A stretch of DNA of 64,000 nt from Fidelibacterota bacterium (GTDB taxonomy: Bacteria > Fidelibacterota > Marinisomatia > Marinisomatales > TCS55), in assembly GCA_002724735.1 (NCBI GenBank), contig PBPT01000016.1, forward strand, positions 268,838 through 332,837, given 5' to 3'. Of the stretch, positions 47,720-56,265 are shown one piece after another (the stretch's first letter is position 1; each line of letters begins with the position of its first letter). The notes beneath the pieces were generated by a model, which did not search any database, was not told where the DNA came from, and saw nothing but the letters and a program-made list of their open reading frames with translations. Made by a program: the position numbers and the translations under genes.

Positions 47720-48296
47720 TATTGATATAGATTTTGCTGATAGATCAGTAATACTAGATCAACTTAAACATAGAGTTGCAAAGTTAGATACTGGCAAAAA
47801 ACATAACACAGGAATTTATGCTAATGAAATTCCGCATAATCCTGTTGATAATTTAGCAACACTTGAACACAAGGAAGCTGAAAAACGAGGATATTTTAAA
47901 CTGGACTTTTTAAATGTGAGCATATACAAAGATATAAAAAATGAAGAACACTTAACCCAATTAATAGAAAGGAAACCATTATGGGAACTATTGGAGCACG
48001 ACAGCTTCGTCGATCAAGTCTTTCACGTCAACGGTCACGGAGATCTATTGAGACAATTGAAACCTACCTCGGTAGAACAATTAGCGGCAACACTAGCCAT
48101 AATACGTCCAGCCAAGAGACATCTAGCAAACGAACAGTGGCCAACGATAATGAAAGAAGTATGGACAAAACCATCAAACGGTGATTACTATTTTAAGAAA
48201 GCACATGCAATTAGCTATGCTGTAGCTGTAGTAGTGCATATGAATTTAATCTGTGAAAACTTAGAAAAGAGCGAAGATGGATTGGGAAGCATATGA
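47712..48296 (+). CDS. Miniature DNA polymerase III alpha-like protein
   Basis: MPDIDIDFADR..., GYFKLDFLNVSIYKDI, LLEHDSFVDQVFHVNGHGDLLRQLKPTSVEQLAATLAIIRPAKRHL, YYFKKAHAISYAVAV align in order with bacterial DnaE blocks. Confidence 0.55.
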   Translation: MPDIDIDFADRSVILDQLKHRVAKLDTGKKHNTGIYANEIPHNPVDNLATLEHKEAEKRGYFKLDFLNVSIYKDIKNEEHLTQLIERKPLWELLEHDSFVDQVFHVNGHGDLLRQLKPTSVEQLAATLAIIRPAKRHLANEQWPTIMKEVWTKPSNGDYYFKKAHAISYAVAVVVHMNLICENLEKSEDGLGSI

Positions 48297-48510
48297 TTAT
48301 AGGCCAAAAAGGCCTAAAGAACCCCAACCGTGGTTAAAGTGGCAAGTTCCTAAAGAACAGTGTTTAGGATATATTACAAATATTTTTATGTTTATTATTT
48401 TTGTTCCTGGCCTATTAGGGTTTGCATTAACTCCTATAGGTATTGCACTACAAATACTTGTGATAGATTACTTTATGTGGATTAGATATAAAATGACTTT
48501 AAACGATTAG
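48277..48510 (+). CDS. Small membrane protein
   Basis: Two hydrophobic segments (YITNIFMFIIFVPGLLGFALTPIGIALQILVI). Confidence 0.55.
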   Translation: MDWEAYDYRPKRPKEPQPWLKWQVPKEQCLGYITNIFMFIIFVPGLLGFALTPIGIALQILVIDYFMWIRYKMTLND

Positions 48511-48881
48511 TCTCTTGGAGGTTTGCGTACTAGCTGTACACTTTTTCTTTTAATTCTTTTGACTGCTAAATTATTTAAATTAACACATGGTCCTATACTT
48601 ACTTTAACATCTTTACTATTCATTGTCATTATACAATACTTATAGGGTTTCATTTCTATTGCTAAAAATATGTTTATAGGAATCATTCTATTTGATTCCC
48701 ACCACCATACATCACCTAGCTCTAAAAATCTTTCTTGTTCTGCTTTAGTATGTAATTCTGTATACACATACATGCTAGTAACGCTAGCGTCTTGATTAAT
48801 TACAATACCGATATATTCTTGTCCGCCGTAGTTTACAACGCTTAAAAAAGGGAAGTTGTTCTCTATATCTTTAGTTAACAT
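48507..48881 (-). CDS. Hypothetical phage protein
   Basis: Isolated minus-strand ORF, stop codon overlaps the convergent stop (TTAG). Confidence 0.5.
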   Translation of the reverse strand: MLTKDIENNFPFLSVVNYGGQEYIGIVINQDASVTSMYVYTELHTKAEQERFLELGDVWWWESNRMIPINIFLAIEMKPYKYCIMTMNSKDVKVSIGPCVNLNNLAVKRIKRKSVQLVRKPPRD

Positions 48882-48902
48882 TAGTGTTTGTCACATTTTT
48901 CC

Positions 48903-48910
48903 TATAAATA
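48903..48910 (+). promoter_or_regulatory. Late promoter, leaderless geometry
   Basis: Exact TATAAATA-CATT-ATG(48915). Confidence 0.75.
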
Positions 48911-48914
48911 CATT

Positions 48915-49703
48915 ATGCAGTTATTACCAAGATATTTAGTCGATAACACAACCATACTTGTCGCAGATTTGGCAGGTTTCATTACGGAGTATAGACCAGT
49001 GTATAATAGAGACATAGAAATTTATAGAGGCATAGACAATGCTTTACAATTTAAATTATTAAACGCAGACCAGAAAGGTGTAAATGTAGCAACAGGTTAC
49101 ACTATAAAATTTATGGCATATGATGAGAGCGATAGGTTGGTAATAGAAAAAGACTGTACAATACAAGATGACGGTAGTACAATTTCACGAGGTAAATTTA
49201 AAGTTACAGTTACAGAAAATGATCTTAAAAATTTAAAACAACAATTCTTAAGCTATGTTGTATATCTTGTTGAAACAGACGGAGATAAAGTTTTAACTTA
49301 CAATCAAAGTAATTTTAAAAATAATGGAACAATATTTGTTAACGGAAAAACATTTCCTGGTCCTTTAAAAACATCTTCTGTAACATCTCTAACTGAGACA
49401 GCAGTTAACTCAAGTATCTGGGTGTCAAGTGCTGTAAATGCGGAACCAGCAGTCAACGGTAACGAAGCATTACATACAGCCGCTATATATACAAATGCAT
49501 TTATTGGAGACGTTACTGTAGAAGCAACTTTGGATAACCAGATTACAGGAACAACAAATTGGGGTACAGTTGCTACTTTATCATTTAACGGAACAGAAAC
49601 TGCTCCTAGTCCTGTAAGTTTTAATGGCGTATTTTCTTACATAAGATTCAAAACAACAGTAAATCCAGCAGATAAAATTACCCAAATATTAGTAAGAAAC
49701 TAG
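48915..49703 (+). CDS. Phage structural protein
   Basis: MQLLPRYLVDNTTILVADLAGFITEYRPVYNRDIEIYRGIDN; start corrected to ATG after TATAAATA. Confidence 0.65.
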   Translation: MQLLPRYLVDNTTILVADLAGFITEYRPVYNRDIEIYRGIDNALQFKLLNADQKGVNVATGYTIKFMAYDESDRLVIEKDCTIQDDGSTISRGKFKVTVTENDLKNLKQQFLSYVVYLVETDGDKVLTYNQSNFKNNGTIFVNGKTFPGPLKTSSVTSLTETAVNSSIWVSSAVNAEPAVNGNEALHTAAIYTNAFIGDVTVEATLDNQITGTTNWGTVATLSFNGTETAPSPVSFNGVFSYIRFKTTVNPADKITQILVRN

Positions 49704-49715
49704 CCAAAATTACTC

Positions 49716-49744
49716 TTGACAAATTACTTTAAGTAATATATACT
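49716..49744 (+). promoter_or_regulatory. sigma70-like promoter with conventional leader
   Basis: TTGACA-N17-TATACT; AAAGGAGGA SD before ATG 49769. Confidence 0.8.
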
Positions 49745-49768
49745 AGTGTTGTTCACAAAGGAGGACAT

Positions 49769-50131
49769 ATGAACAAACTACTTGGACTGCTTTTTGCGGT
49801 CTTTTTTTGTGTCTCGGTTTCTGCCGAAGAAGCAAAGTCATCTTTTACAGATGATATGATGTTCAGCATTACTGCTGAAAAAGGTACAGTAACTGGATTA
49901 CAATACGGTTACTTTTACGCAACTAAACCGTGGACAGATAAGCTATCAAGCACTTATAGTGCTTCAGTTGCAATTGACAGTGCAACAAGCGAACATCTGT
50001 TAGATATGTATAGTCAAACACTAACTGTAAATTATTCTTTGACAGATAATTTAAGTGTGTATATGCTTAATGATATCAATCCACATTTTGAAAGAACAGA
50101 GACATGGGTCGGCACAACATTGAGTTGGTAG
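49769..50131 (+). CDS. Secreted, putative outer-membrane beta-stranded protein
   Basis: MNKLLGLLFAVFFCVSVSAEE signal peptide; alternating strands; C-terminal aromatic (TTLSW). Confidence 0.55.
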   Translation: MNKLLGLLFAVFFCVSVSAEEAKSSFTDDMMFSITAEKGTVTGLQYGYFYATKPWTDKLSSTYSASVAIDSATSEHLLDMYSQTLTVNYSLTDNLSVYMLNDINPHFERTETWVGTTLSW

Positions 50132-50607
50132 CATGGATAATCGGATTTGCCACAATACTTGGCATGTCTCGAATTATTCCGCACCCACCAAACTTTACAC
50201 CTATACTAGCAGTGGCTATTTTTATTCCATTTTTAGTTAATAAATGGTATGCGGCACTTCCTATTACTTTAGGTGCAATGTTTATAGGCGACTTATATTG
50301 GGGATTACATCAATGGCTATTTTGGACATATGGTTCAGTAGCATTGTGTAGCTTTATCGCAAGTTACAGTAAAAACCTAATGACTAATAGTGTATTAGCC
50401 CCCGTTACATTCTTTATTGTTACAAACTTTGGAGTGTGGACAGGAGGTTGGTACGGTTATACCTTAGAAGGATTATTTGCTTGCTACGTAGCGGCTATAC
50501 CTTTCTTTCATATGACACTGTTAGGTACAATCTTTTATACTGCAATATTTTATGGCTTATACTACATCACAAAAAAGTATGGAAAGTCCTTGCAAAAAAC
50601 AGTGTAA
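50104..50607 (+). CDS. Multi-pass membrane protein, DUF6580/ECF-like
   Basis: SRIIPHPPNFTPILAVAIF then several TM helices. Confidence 0.6.
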   Translation: MGRHNIELVAWIIGFATILGMSRIIPHPPNFTPILAVAIFIPFLVNKWYAALPITLGAMFIGDLYWGLHQWLFWTYGSVALCSFIASYSKNLMTNSVLAPVTFFIVTNFGVWTGGWYGYTLEGLFACYVAAIPFFHMTLLGTIFYTAIFYGLYYITKKYGKSLQKTV

Positions 50608-50725
50608 CTTAATTAAGGGTGTGTGTCGCGGATGCGGCCGCACCCTTGAGCAGATAGCTAATTGGACAAAATACTCCGATAAACAAAGAGAAATAATCAT
50701 AAAAAGCCTTGACAAAAGCGAGTAA
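50579..50725 (+). CDS. DUF1289-type cysteine-rich small protein (48 aa), not in ORF track
   Basis: MESPCKKQCNLIKGVCRGCGRTLEQIANWTKYSDKQREIIIKSLDKSE. Confidence 0.8.
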   Translation: MESPCKKQCNLIKGVCRGCGRTLEQIANWTKYSDKQREIIIKSLDKSE

Positions 50726-50737
50726 CTACGCTATAAT
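50709..50737 (+). promoter_or_regulatory. sigma70-like promoter of primase, leaderless geometry
   Basis: TTGACA-N17-TATAAT-N6-ATG(50744). Confidence 0.85.
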
Positions 50738-50743
50738 AGTATT

Positions 50744-51724
50744 ATGAGTGTAGTCAACGATACAGTTCTGACATATCTGCCGCCTAAGCGTAAACAAACG
50801 CCTAGCGGGTGGACCGCATTCAATGCGCCTTGTTGTCAACATAATGGGACTACAGCTGACACAAGACAGCGTGGTGGTTTAATATCAAACGCTGATGGGG
50901 TAAGTTACCATTGTTTCAACTGTGGTTATAAAGCTAGCTGGCAACAAGGTCGCAATCTAAGTGTTAAAATGAGAAAGTTACTACAATGGTTAAATGCACC
51001 AGATGATGTAATTAACAAACTTGCACTTACTGTAATGCAGGAGAACGAAGGCATACAAGTAAAACAGCAACTTGTAGAAGTACCTAAGTTTAATACTGTG
51101 CCGTTGCCATTAGATGCAGTAAGCATTGCAGAGTGTTCAAACACTAGTGAGCATTTTGCACAAGTAGTTAACTATATGAAACAAAGAAAATTGTTCTTAG
51201 AAGATTACAACTACTATTGGTCTCCATCATTAGGATATAGAGATAGACTAATTATACCTTTTTACTATGAAGACCGTATTGTGGGCTGGACTGCAAGATC
51301 TGTGAATGATAATAAAAAGGTAAAATATCTTTCAGAGCAACAGCCAGGATATGTGTTTAACTTAGATGATCAACGCCCTGCAAAAATATTTGTAATTGTA
51401 TGCGAAGGTCCTATAGATGCTATCCATATCGAAGGCGTTGCACTATTAGGAAGCGAAGCCAAAGATCAACAAGCACTATTAATTAATAGATTAAATAAAG
51501 ATGTAATAGTAGTGCCTGACAGAGATAAAGCGGGTTCGAAACTTGTAGAACAAGCCATAGACTTTGGCTGGGGAGTTTCTTTACCACCTTGGGGCGATAA
51601 CATTAATGACATTGGAGATGCAGTAGAGCATTATGGCAGGATTTTTACTCTACACAGTATTGTAAGTCATGCTGAAACTTCTCCTTTAAAAATAAGATTA
51701 GGAGCAAAAAAATGGTTTATTTAA
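50744..51724 (+). CDS. 61: DNA primase gp61-like
   Basis: Zinc ribbon CCQHNGT..YHCFNCGYKASW, TOPRIM region KIFVIVCEGPIDAIHIEGVALLG, VVPDRDKAGSKLV. Confidence 0.85.
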   Translation: MSVVNDTVLTYLPPKRKQTPSGWTAFNAPCCQHNGTTADTRQRGGLISNADGVSYHCFNCGYKASWQQGRNLSVKMRKLLQWLNAPDDVINKLALTVMQENEGIQVKQQLVEVPKFNTVPLPLDAVSIAECSNTSEHFAQVVNYMKQRKLFLEDYNYYWSPSLGYRDRLIIPFYYEDRIVGWTARSVNDNKKVKYLSEQQPGYVFNLDDQRPAKIFVIVCEGPIDAIHIEGVALLGSEAKDQQALLINRLNKDVIVVPDRDKAGSKLVEQAIDFGWGVSLPPWGDNINDIGDAVEHYGRIFTLHSIVSHAETSPLKIRLGAKKWFI

Positions 51725-51867
51725 AAAAGATTTGGAATGCAATTATAAGTGTTCTAAAAAGTATATGGCAAATAATAATTTGGCCCTATACTAAAATTAA
51801 GGAAGAATTAGCTTTTAGAAAAAAAATGAAAGAATTAAAAAAACGTGACCCGTTTATTTACAAATAG
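51712..51867 (+). CDS. Small amphipathic/membrane protein (51 aa), not in ORF track
   Basis: MVYLKKIWNAIISVLKSIWQIIIWPYTKIKEELAFRKKMKELKKRDPFIYK, overlaps primase end. Confidence 0.55.
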   Translation: MVYLKKIWNAIISVLKSIWQIIIWPYTKIKEELAFRKKMKELKKRDPFIYK

Positions 51868-51875
51868 GAGGAAAT

Positions 51876-52184
51876 ATGTTAGTAGAAGTAGCATTTAAAA
51901 AAGGCGACACTATAAGCTTAAAATTAGCTAGTGGTGAAGAAATTGTTGGTAAATTTAATGAAAGAGTAACAGGTGGTTATGAACTAATTAAACCAATGGT
52001 TCTAATTGCAAATGAGAAAGGATTAGGACTAGCACCCTTTATGTTTAGTGTAGCCCCAGAAGGTAAGTTTACCTTTAACGGAGACTCAGTAACTTGTGTA
52101 GGTGCTACACAAGGAGAAATAGCAAAACAGTATGTTGCTACTACTACAGGAATTGTTCAACCAGACAAAGGGATAATTGTATAA
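51876..52184 (+). CDS. Conserved phage protein with Sm-like beta pattern
   Basis: FKKGDTISLKLASGEEIVGKFNERVTGGYELIKPMVLI. Confidence 0.5.
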   Translation: MLVEVAFKKGDTISLKLASGEEIVGKFNERVTGGYELIKPMVLIANEKGLGLAPFMFSVAPEGKFTFNGDSVTCVGATQGEIAKQYVATTTGIVQPDKGIIV

Positions 52185-52609
52185 TGCCACTTATACCTAA
52201 ATTCGAAAAAGCATTTGCTACAGAAAAGCTACACTGGACTACAGTGATAACTGAAAAGTTTATGCTAGCTGTAATAGGCATTTTAACTTTACTTGCGGCA
52301 GGAATTGAAGTAGCAAGTATGATTGTCGGACGGCATATTGCACTAGGAGATATATTCCTGCTATTCATATACACAGAAATTATTGGTATGATAGGTGCAT
52401 TTTATGCAAGTTCTAGAATACCTGTAACACTGCCAATTATTATTGCTATCACTGCATTGTGTAGGCTAATTGTATTGCACAGCAAAGAAGCTGATCCTTT
52501 AAACCTAATTGCAGAGGCTGGTGCTATTGTAATACTTGCAGGTGCGGCTTACTTAATGAGTTTGAAGGACAAACTTAGTTTAGAGAAAGAAAAACTACGA
52601 GATGAGTAA
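52184..52609 (+). CDS. PsiE-like membrane protein (phosphate-starvation-inducible)
   Basis: Four TM helices with PsiE-like spacing; start corrected to ATG 52184. Confidence 0.55.
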   Translation: MPLIPKFEKAFATEKLHWTTVITEKFMLAVIGILTLLAAGIEVASMIVGRHIALGDIFLLFIYTEIIGMIGAFYASSRIPVTLPIIIAITALCRLIVLHSKEADPLNLIAEAGAIVILAGAAYLMSLKDKLSLEKEKLRDE

Positions 52610-52871
52610 CGAATGGGAAAGACTTAATCAGAGAATGGTTAAGATTGTAGAAAAAGAAGCAAGTGTGTTAAAGGATAAGCACAATTGGATACGGAAACTA
52701 GTTAGTGTAGGAGGATTTCCAGCAAAGTACATTTACTCTTATTATAGTGATACTGGATATATAAGTCCTCTTAGTACAGGAGAATGGAAATATAGTTCTA
52801 AAGATAATACCACATCTGAACGTTCTATTGATTTAGATTATTTGAAAGACAAGTACAAAAATGCAAATTGA
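52602..52871 (+). CDS. Hypothetical phage protein
   Basis: Coupled ORF. Confidence 0.45.
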   Translation: MSNEWERLNQRMVKIVEKEASVLKDKHNWIRKLVSVGGFPAKYIYSYYSDTGYISPLSTGEWKYSSKDNTTSERSIDLDYLKDKYKNAN

Positions 52872-53490
52872 AGAATATAGAGAAAAACTTTTAGAAATAT
52901 CAAAGCGTCATTGGAAAAAAGCCCCGGGTGCAAAGTATATACACAAGTGGGATATGTATATGCTTGAAAAACAATTTTGTGTAGATAACATGAATTTTGA
53001 TGGCGTTAACTCTGTTCTTGAAATAGGATGTGGCATGGGCATGCTTGCATACCTTATTAAAGAACAAAAAGGTATAAGTGATATAGAACTTACAGATGTA
53101 GATGAATTTTTTGATCATACAGACAAAGGCGGACTATACAAAGACTGTTGTGACGTATTAGGACTAAAGAGGTTTGTAATGTATGTAAACATGAACGAGC
53201 CTATGAAACTAGATAGACAGTATGATATGATTGTAGCTACACGTACTGTCTTTGATAGAGAATGTTTAGAACCAGGTACAATATTTAATTATAAATACTG
53301 GCTAGATGATTGTTTTAAGTATTGTAAAAGAGTATTTGTAAAAACCAATTTTGCAGGTGGGGGTAAAAGTTTTCCTGATTACTTACGACCTTACCTGTGG
53401 TGGCCTACTGGCCCTAATAGCGAATCACTTGGTAAGCCAAGAAGGGGTTGGTATATACGTGTTGATAAAGAGCAATGGGAGAATAGATGA
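52861..53490 (+). CDS. SAM-dependent methyltransferase-like
   Basis: NSVLEIGCGMGMLAYLIKEQKGISDIELTDVDEFF. Confidence 0.7.
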   Translation: MQIEEYREKLLEISKRHWKKAPGAKYIHKWDMYMLEKQFCVDNMNFDGVNSVLEIGCGMGMLAYLIKEQKGISDIELTDVDEFFDHTDKGGLYKDCCDVLGLKRFVMYVNMNEPMKLDRQYDMIVATRTVFDRECLEPGTIFNYKYWLDDCFKYCKRVFVKTNFAGGGKSFPDYLRPYLWWPTGPNSESLGKPRRGWYIRVDKEQWENR

Positions 53491-54455
53491 TTACATGGGG
53501 AATGGTTGGTAACAGCCATGATGCTAGTATAGCTGTCTTTGATGGTAACGAACTATCATGGGCTAGTTTGAGCAAAGACTTTTCGGGTATACCAAACGAT
53601 CCTGACCCTAACTGGGATCAAATAGAGGTAGCTAGAAAATTTACATACAGAGATATACCCGATCAAGTAATTTGGTATGAACGTCCAGGACTAAAAACTC
53701 TACGCCAATGGAGAGCTGGTCAGGGTTGGTTATGGGCAGAAAATAATATACGTAGATATCTTAAACGTTGGGATATAATTTCGCCAATAAAATATACCCA
53801 ACACCATTTAAGTCATGCGGCATATGCTTATTATACACAGCCCCATGATGACTGTGCAATAATTGTAATGGATAGTATAGGCGAATTTGAAACCCTTACT
53901 ATGTGGCATGGTAAAAATAATAAACTTACAAAAATACACAGTCAGGGGTATCCACACAGTTTAGGTTTGTTTTACAGTGCAATGACACAACGTTGTGGCC
54001 TGGTGCCTAACAGAGATGAGTATATGTTAGCCTCTATGGGTGATGCAGGTAACCCTAAAAGACATTTTATAAAGATATTAAATGAATTAGTAAACGTTGA
54101 AGGAGTTGGTTGGAACCCTAATATTAGAATGTTAGAAAACATGCATAGAGGCTGTAGATGGTGGAGACCTGAATTAACTAGCGAAGAAGACCTTAATGAC
54201 ATTGCGGCTGCCACACAAGCAGTATTTGAATATTGTGTAAACAATCTAAGTGCATGTGCAAAGAAAATGACAGGGTCGAAGTACGTAGCACTTGCAGGGG
54301 GCTCTGCATTAAATAAAAGAGCAGTAGACAACATAAGAACCGATTGGGTTGATGTACATGTCCCTCAAAATCCAGGTGACCCTGGTAGCTGTATAGGAGC
54401 AGTATTAGCTCAAACAAAAACCAAAATAGAACTTGACAATAAGTGGCATAAGTAG
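53487..54455 (+). CDS. Carbamoyltransferase N-terminal-domain protein (NodU/CmcH type), short form
   Basis: GNSHDASIAVFDG, QHHLSHAAYAYYTQPHDDCAIIVMDSIGE, LAGGSALNKRAVDNI. Confidence 0.75.
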   Translation: MITWGMVGNSHDASIAVFDGNELSWASLSKDFSGIPNDPDPNWDQIEVARKFTYRDIPDQVIWYERPGLKTLRQWRAGQGWLWAENNIRRYLKRWDIISPIKYTQHHLSHAAYAYYTQPHDDCAIIVMDSIGEFETLTMWHGKNNKLTKIHSQGYPHSLGLFYSAMTQRCGLVPNRDEYMLASMGDAGNPKRHFIKILNELVNVEGVGWNPNIRMLENMHRGCRWWRPELTSEEDLNDIAAATQAVFEYCVNNLSACAKKMTGSKYVALAGGSALNKRAVDNIRTDWVDVHVPQNPGDPGSCIGAVLAQTKTKIELDNKWHK

Positions 54456-54461
54456 TAAAAT
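54433..54461 (+). promoter_or_regulatory. sigma70-like promoter of gp41, leaderless geometry
   Basis: TTGACA-N17-TAAAAT-N6-ATG(54468). Confidence 0.75.
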
Positions 54462-54467
54462 AATAAT

Positions 54468-55895
54468 ATGGCAACAAGACAAAACACAGACTATGGATAT
54501 GATATACAAAAAGTATATCTTGAAATGATGCTAACAGATGCAGAAACATTTGTTAGATGTCAAACAGTATTTGATCATACAATGTTTGATAGGCGTTTAC
54601 AAGATGCCGCAAAGTTTCTAAATGAATATGTAACAGAACACAATGCATTGCCTACATTTGAAATAATTAATGCGGCAACAAAAGCAGACTTAGCTGATCC
54701 AGGACAGATGCAAGAAAATCACTACGATTGGCTACTAGCAGAGTTTGAAACATTTAGCAGACACAAGGCACTAGAAAGTGCAATATTAAAAGGTGCTGAT
54801 TTACTTGAAAAGGGCGAATATGGTCCGGTAGAAGATCTAGTTAAGAAAGCAGTACAGATAGGATTGCAAAAAGACTTAGGTACAGACTACTGGCGTGATC
54901 CAAGAGCAAGATTAGAAGCAATTAAAGATAATAACGGACAAGTAACTACAGGTTGGGAAAGCCTAGATAAGAAACTATTTGGTGGATTTAATAGAGGTGA
55001 GCTGAATATATTTGCAGGTGGATCAGGTGCAGGTAAAAGTTTATTCTTAGCTAACCTAGGAGTTAATTGGGCACTAGCAGGAATGAACGTATTGTATCTT
55101 ACACTAGAGCTAAGTGAAAACTTAGTTAGTATGAGAGTTGACAGTATGGTAACTGATATTTCAACACGTGATATTTTTAAGAATATAGATGATGTTGAAA
55201 TGAAAGTTAAAATGATAGGCAAAAAGAGTGGAGCATTTCAAGTAAAATATATGCCTAGTGGTAAGACTCCAAATGATGTGCGTAGCTATATTAAAGAATA
55301 TGAAATTAAAACAGGACGTAAGATTGATGTACTATTGATTGATTACTTAGACTTGCTTATGCCAAATGGTGCTAAGGTAAGTGCTGAAAACTTGTTTATT
55401 AAAGACAAGTATGTAAGTGAAGAACTACGTAATCTAGCAATGGAGTTGAATACTGTATTTGTAACAGCGGCACAGCTAAACAGAGGTGCAGTAGAAGAAA
55501 TTGAATTTGATCATTCGCATATTAGTGGTGGACTTAGTAAGATTCAAACTGCTGATAATGTTATAGGTATCTTTACTAGTAGAGCAATGCGTGAACGTGG
55601 TAGATATCAAATACAGCTAATGAAAACTAGAAGCAGTAGTGGTGTTGGTGCTAAGGTAGATCTTGAATTTGATGTAGACAGTTTGCGTATTAGAGATCTA
55701 GCAGATGATGAAGAATATCAAGAATTTGATAAACGCAACAGCACAATATATGATAGCTTGAAGAGAAAGACTGTTCCCGAAACAGGTGATCCAGAAGATG
55801 CAGATCCTACACAAGGTGATACAGTAGGCAAGATTAAAGCAGAAACAGATTCAACCAAATTAAGAAACTTCATCAATAATTTAGGATCAGAGTAA
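54468..55895 (+). CDS. 41: Replicative DNA helicase gp41
   Basis: GGFNRGELNIFAGGSGAGKSLFLANLGVNWA, VLLIDYLDLLMPN, VTAAQLNRGAVE. Confidence 0.9.
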   Translation: MATRQNTDYGYDIQKVYLEMMLTDAETFVRCQTVFDHTMFDRRLQDAAKFLNEYVTEHNALPTFEIINAATKADLADPGQMQENHYDWLLAEFETFSRHKALESAILKGADLLEKGEYGPVEDLVKKAVQIGLQKDLGTDYWRDPRARLEAIKDNNGQVTTGWESLDKKLFGGFNRGELNIFAGGSGAGKSLFLANLGVNWALAGMNVLYLTLELSENLVSMRVDSMVTDISTRDIFKNIDDVEMKVKMIGKKSGAFQVKYMPSGKTPNDVRSYIKEYEIKTGRKIDVLLIDYLDLLMPNGAKVSAENLFIKDKYVSEELRNLAMELNTVFVTAAQLNRGAVEEIEFDHSHISGGLSKIQTADNVIGIFTSRAMRERGRYQIQLMKTRSSSGVGAKVDLEFDVDSLRIRDLADDEEYQEFDKRNSTIYDSLKRKTVPETGDPEDADPTQGDTVGKIKAETDSTKLRNFINNLGSE

Positions 55896-55933
55896 TCCAC
55901 GTAAATGATAAGTATTCAAACTAAGAGATAAAT

Positions 55934-56050
55934 ATGGTTGGATGGGTAATGTTCGGTATGCTGATCTTTGTCAACACAGCTATACATGTGATGATACAGC
56001 TATACTTTGAAGGTCACCCTGCATTTACTGACAACGAAGGAGACGTATGA
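55934..56050 (+). CDS. Small membrane protein (38 aa), not in ORF track
   Basis: MVGWVMFGMLIFVNTAIHVMIQLYFEGHPAFTDNEGDV; ATGA overlap with next ORF. Confidence 0.5.
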   Translation: MVGWVMFGMLIFVNTAIHVMIQLYFEGHPAFTDNEGDV

Positions 56051-56265
56051 ACAAGTATTTTGTTATGGTATTACTGTTGGCTAGTGGTTGTGCAAACCAA
56101 GACTATGCTTATAACTATGATCGAGTAGATCCAGATGAGTTTCGTTGCCCTAGCGGATACATAGCATGGTGTGAAGGGCACCTAAGATCAAACATGGAGT
56201 GTAGCTGTTTAGACGAAGACGAAACTGCAAGAATGGCAGACCAACTAAGAAGGATGATATACTAA
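56047..56265 (+). CDS. Predicted lipoprotein
   Basis: MNKYFVMVLLLASGCANQ lipobox. Confidence 0.65.
   Translation: MNKYFVMVLLLASGCANQDYAYNYDRVDPDEFRCPSGYIAWCEGHLRSNMECSCLDEDETARMADQLRRMIY

Noticed and set aside
51526-51545. GGGTTCGAAAC resembling a tRNA T-loop
   Set aside because: Within primase codons (DKAGSKLV), with no flanking cloverleaf
54193-54549. 118-aa minus-strand ORF spanning carbamoyltransferase/gp41 junction
   Set aside because: Antisense to two confident genes and their promoter; no SD
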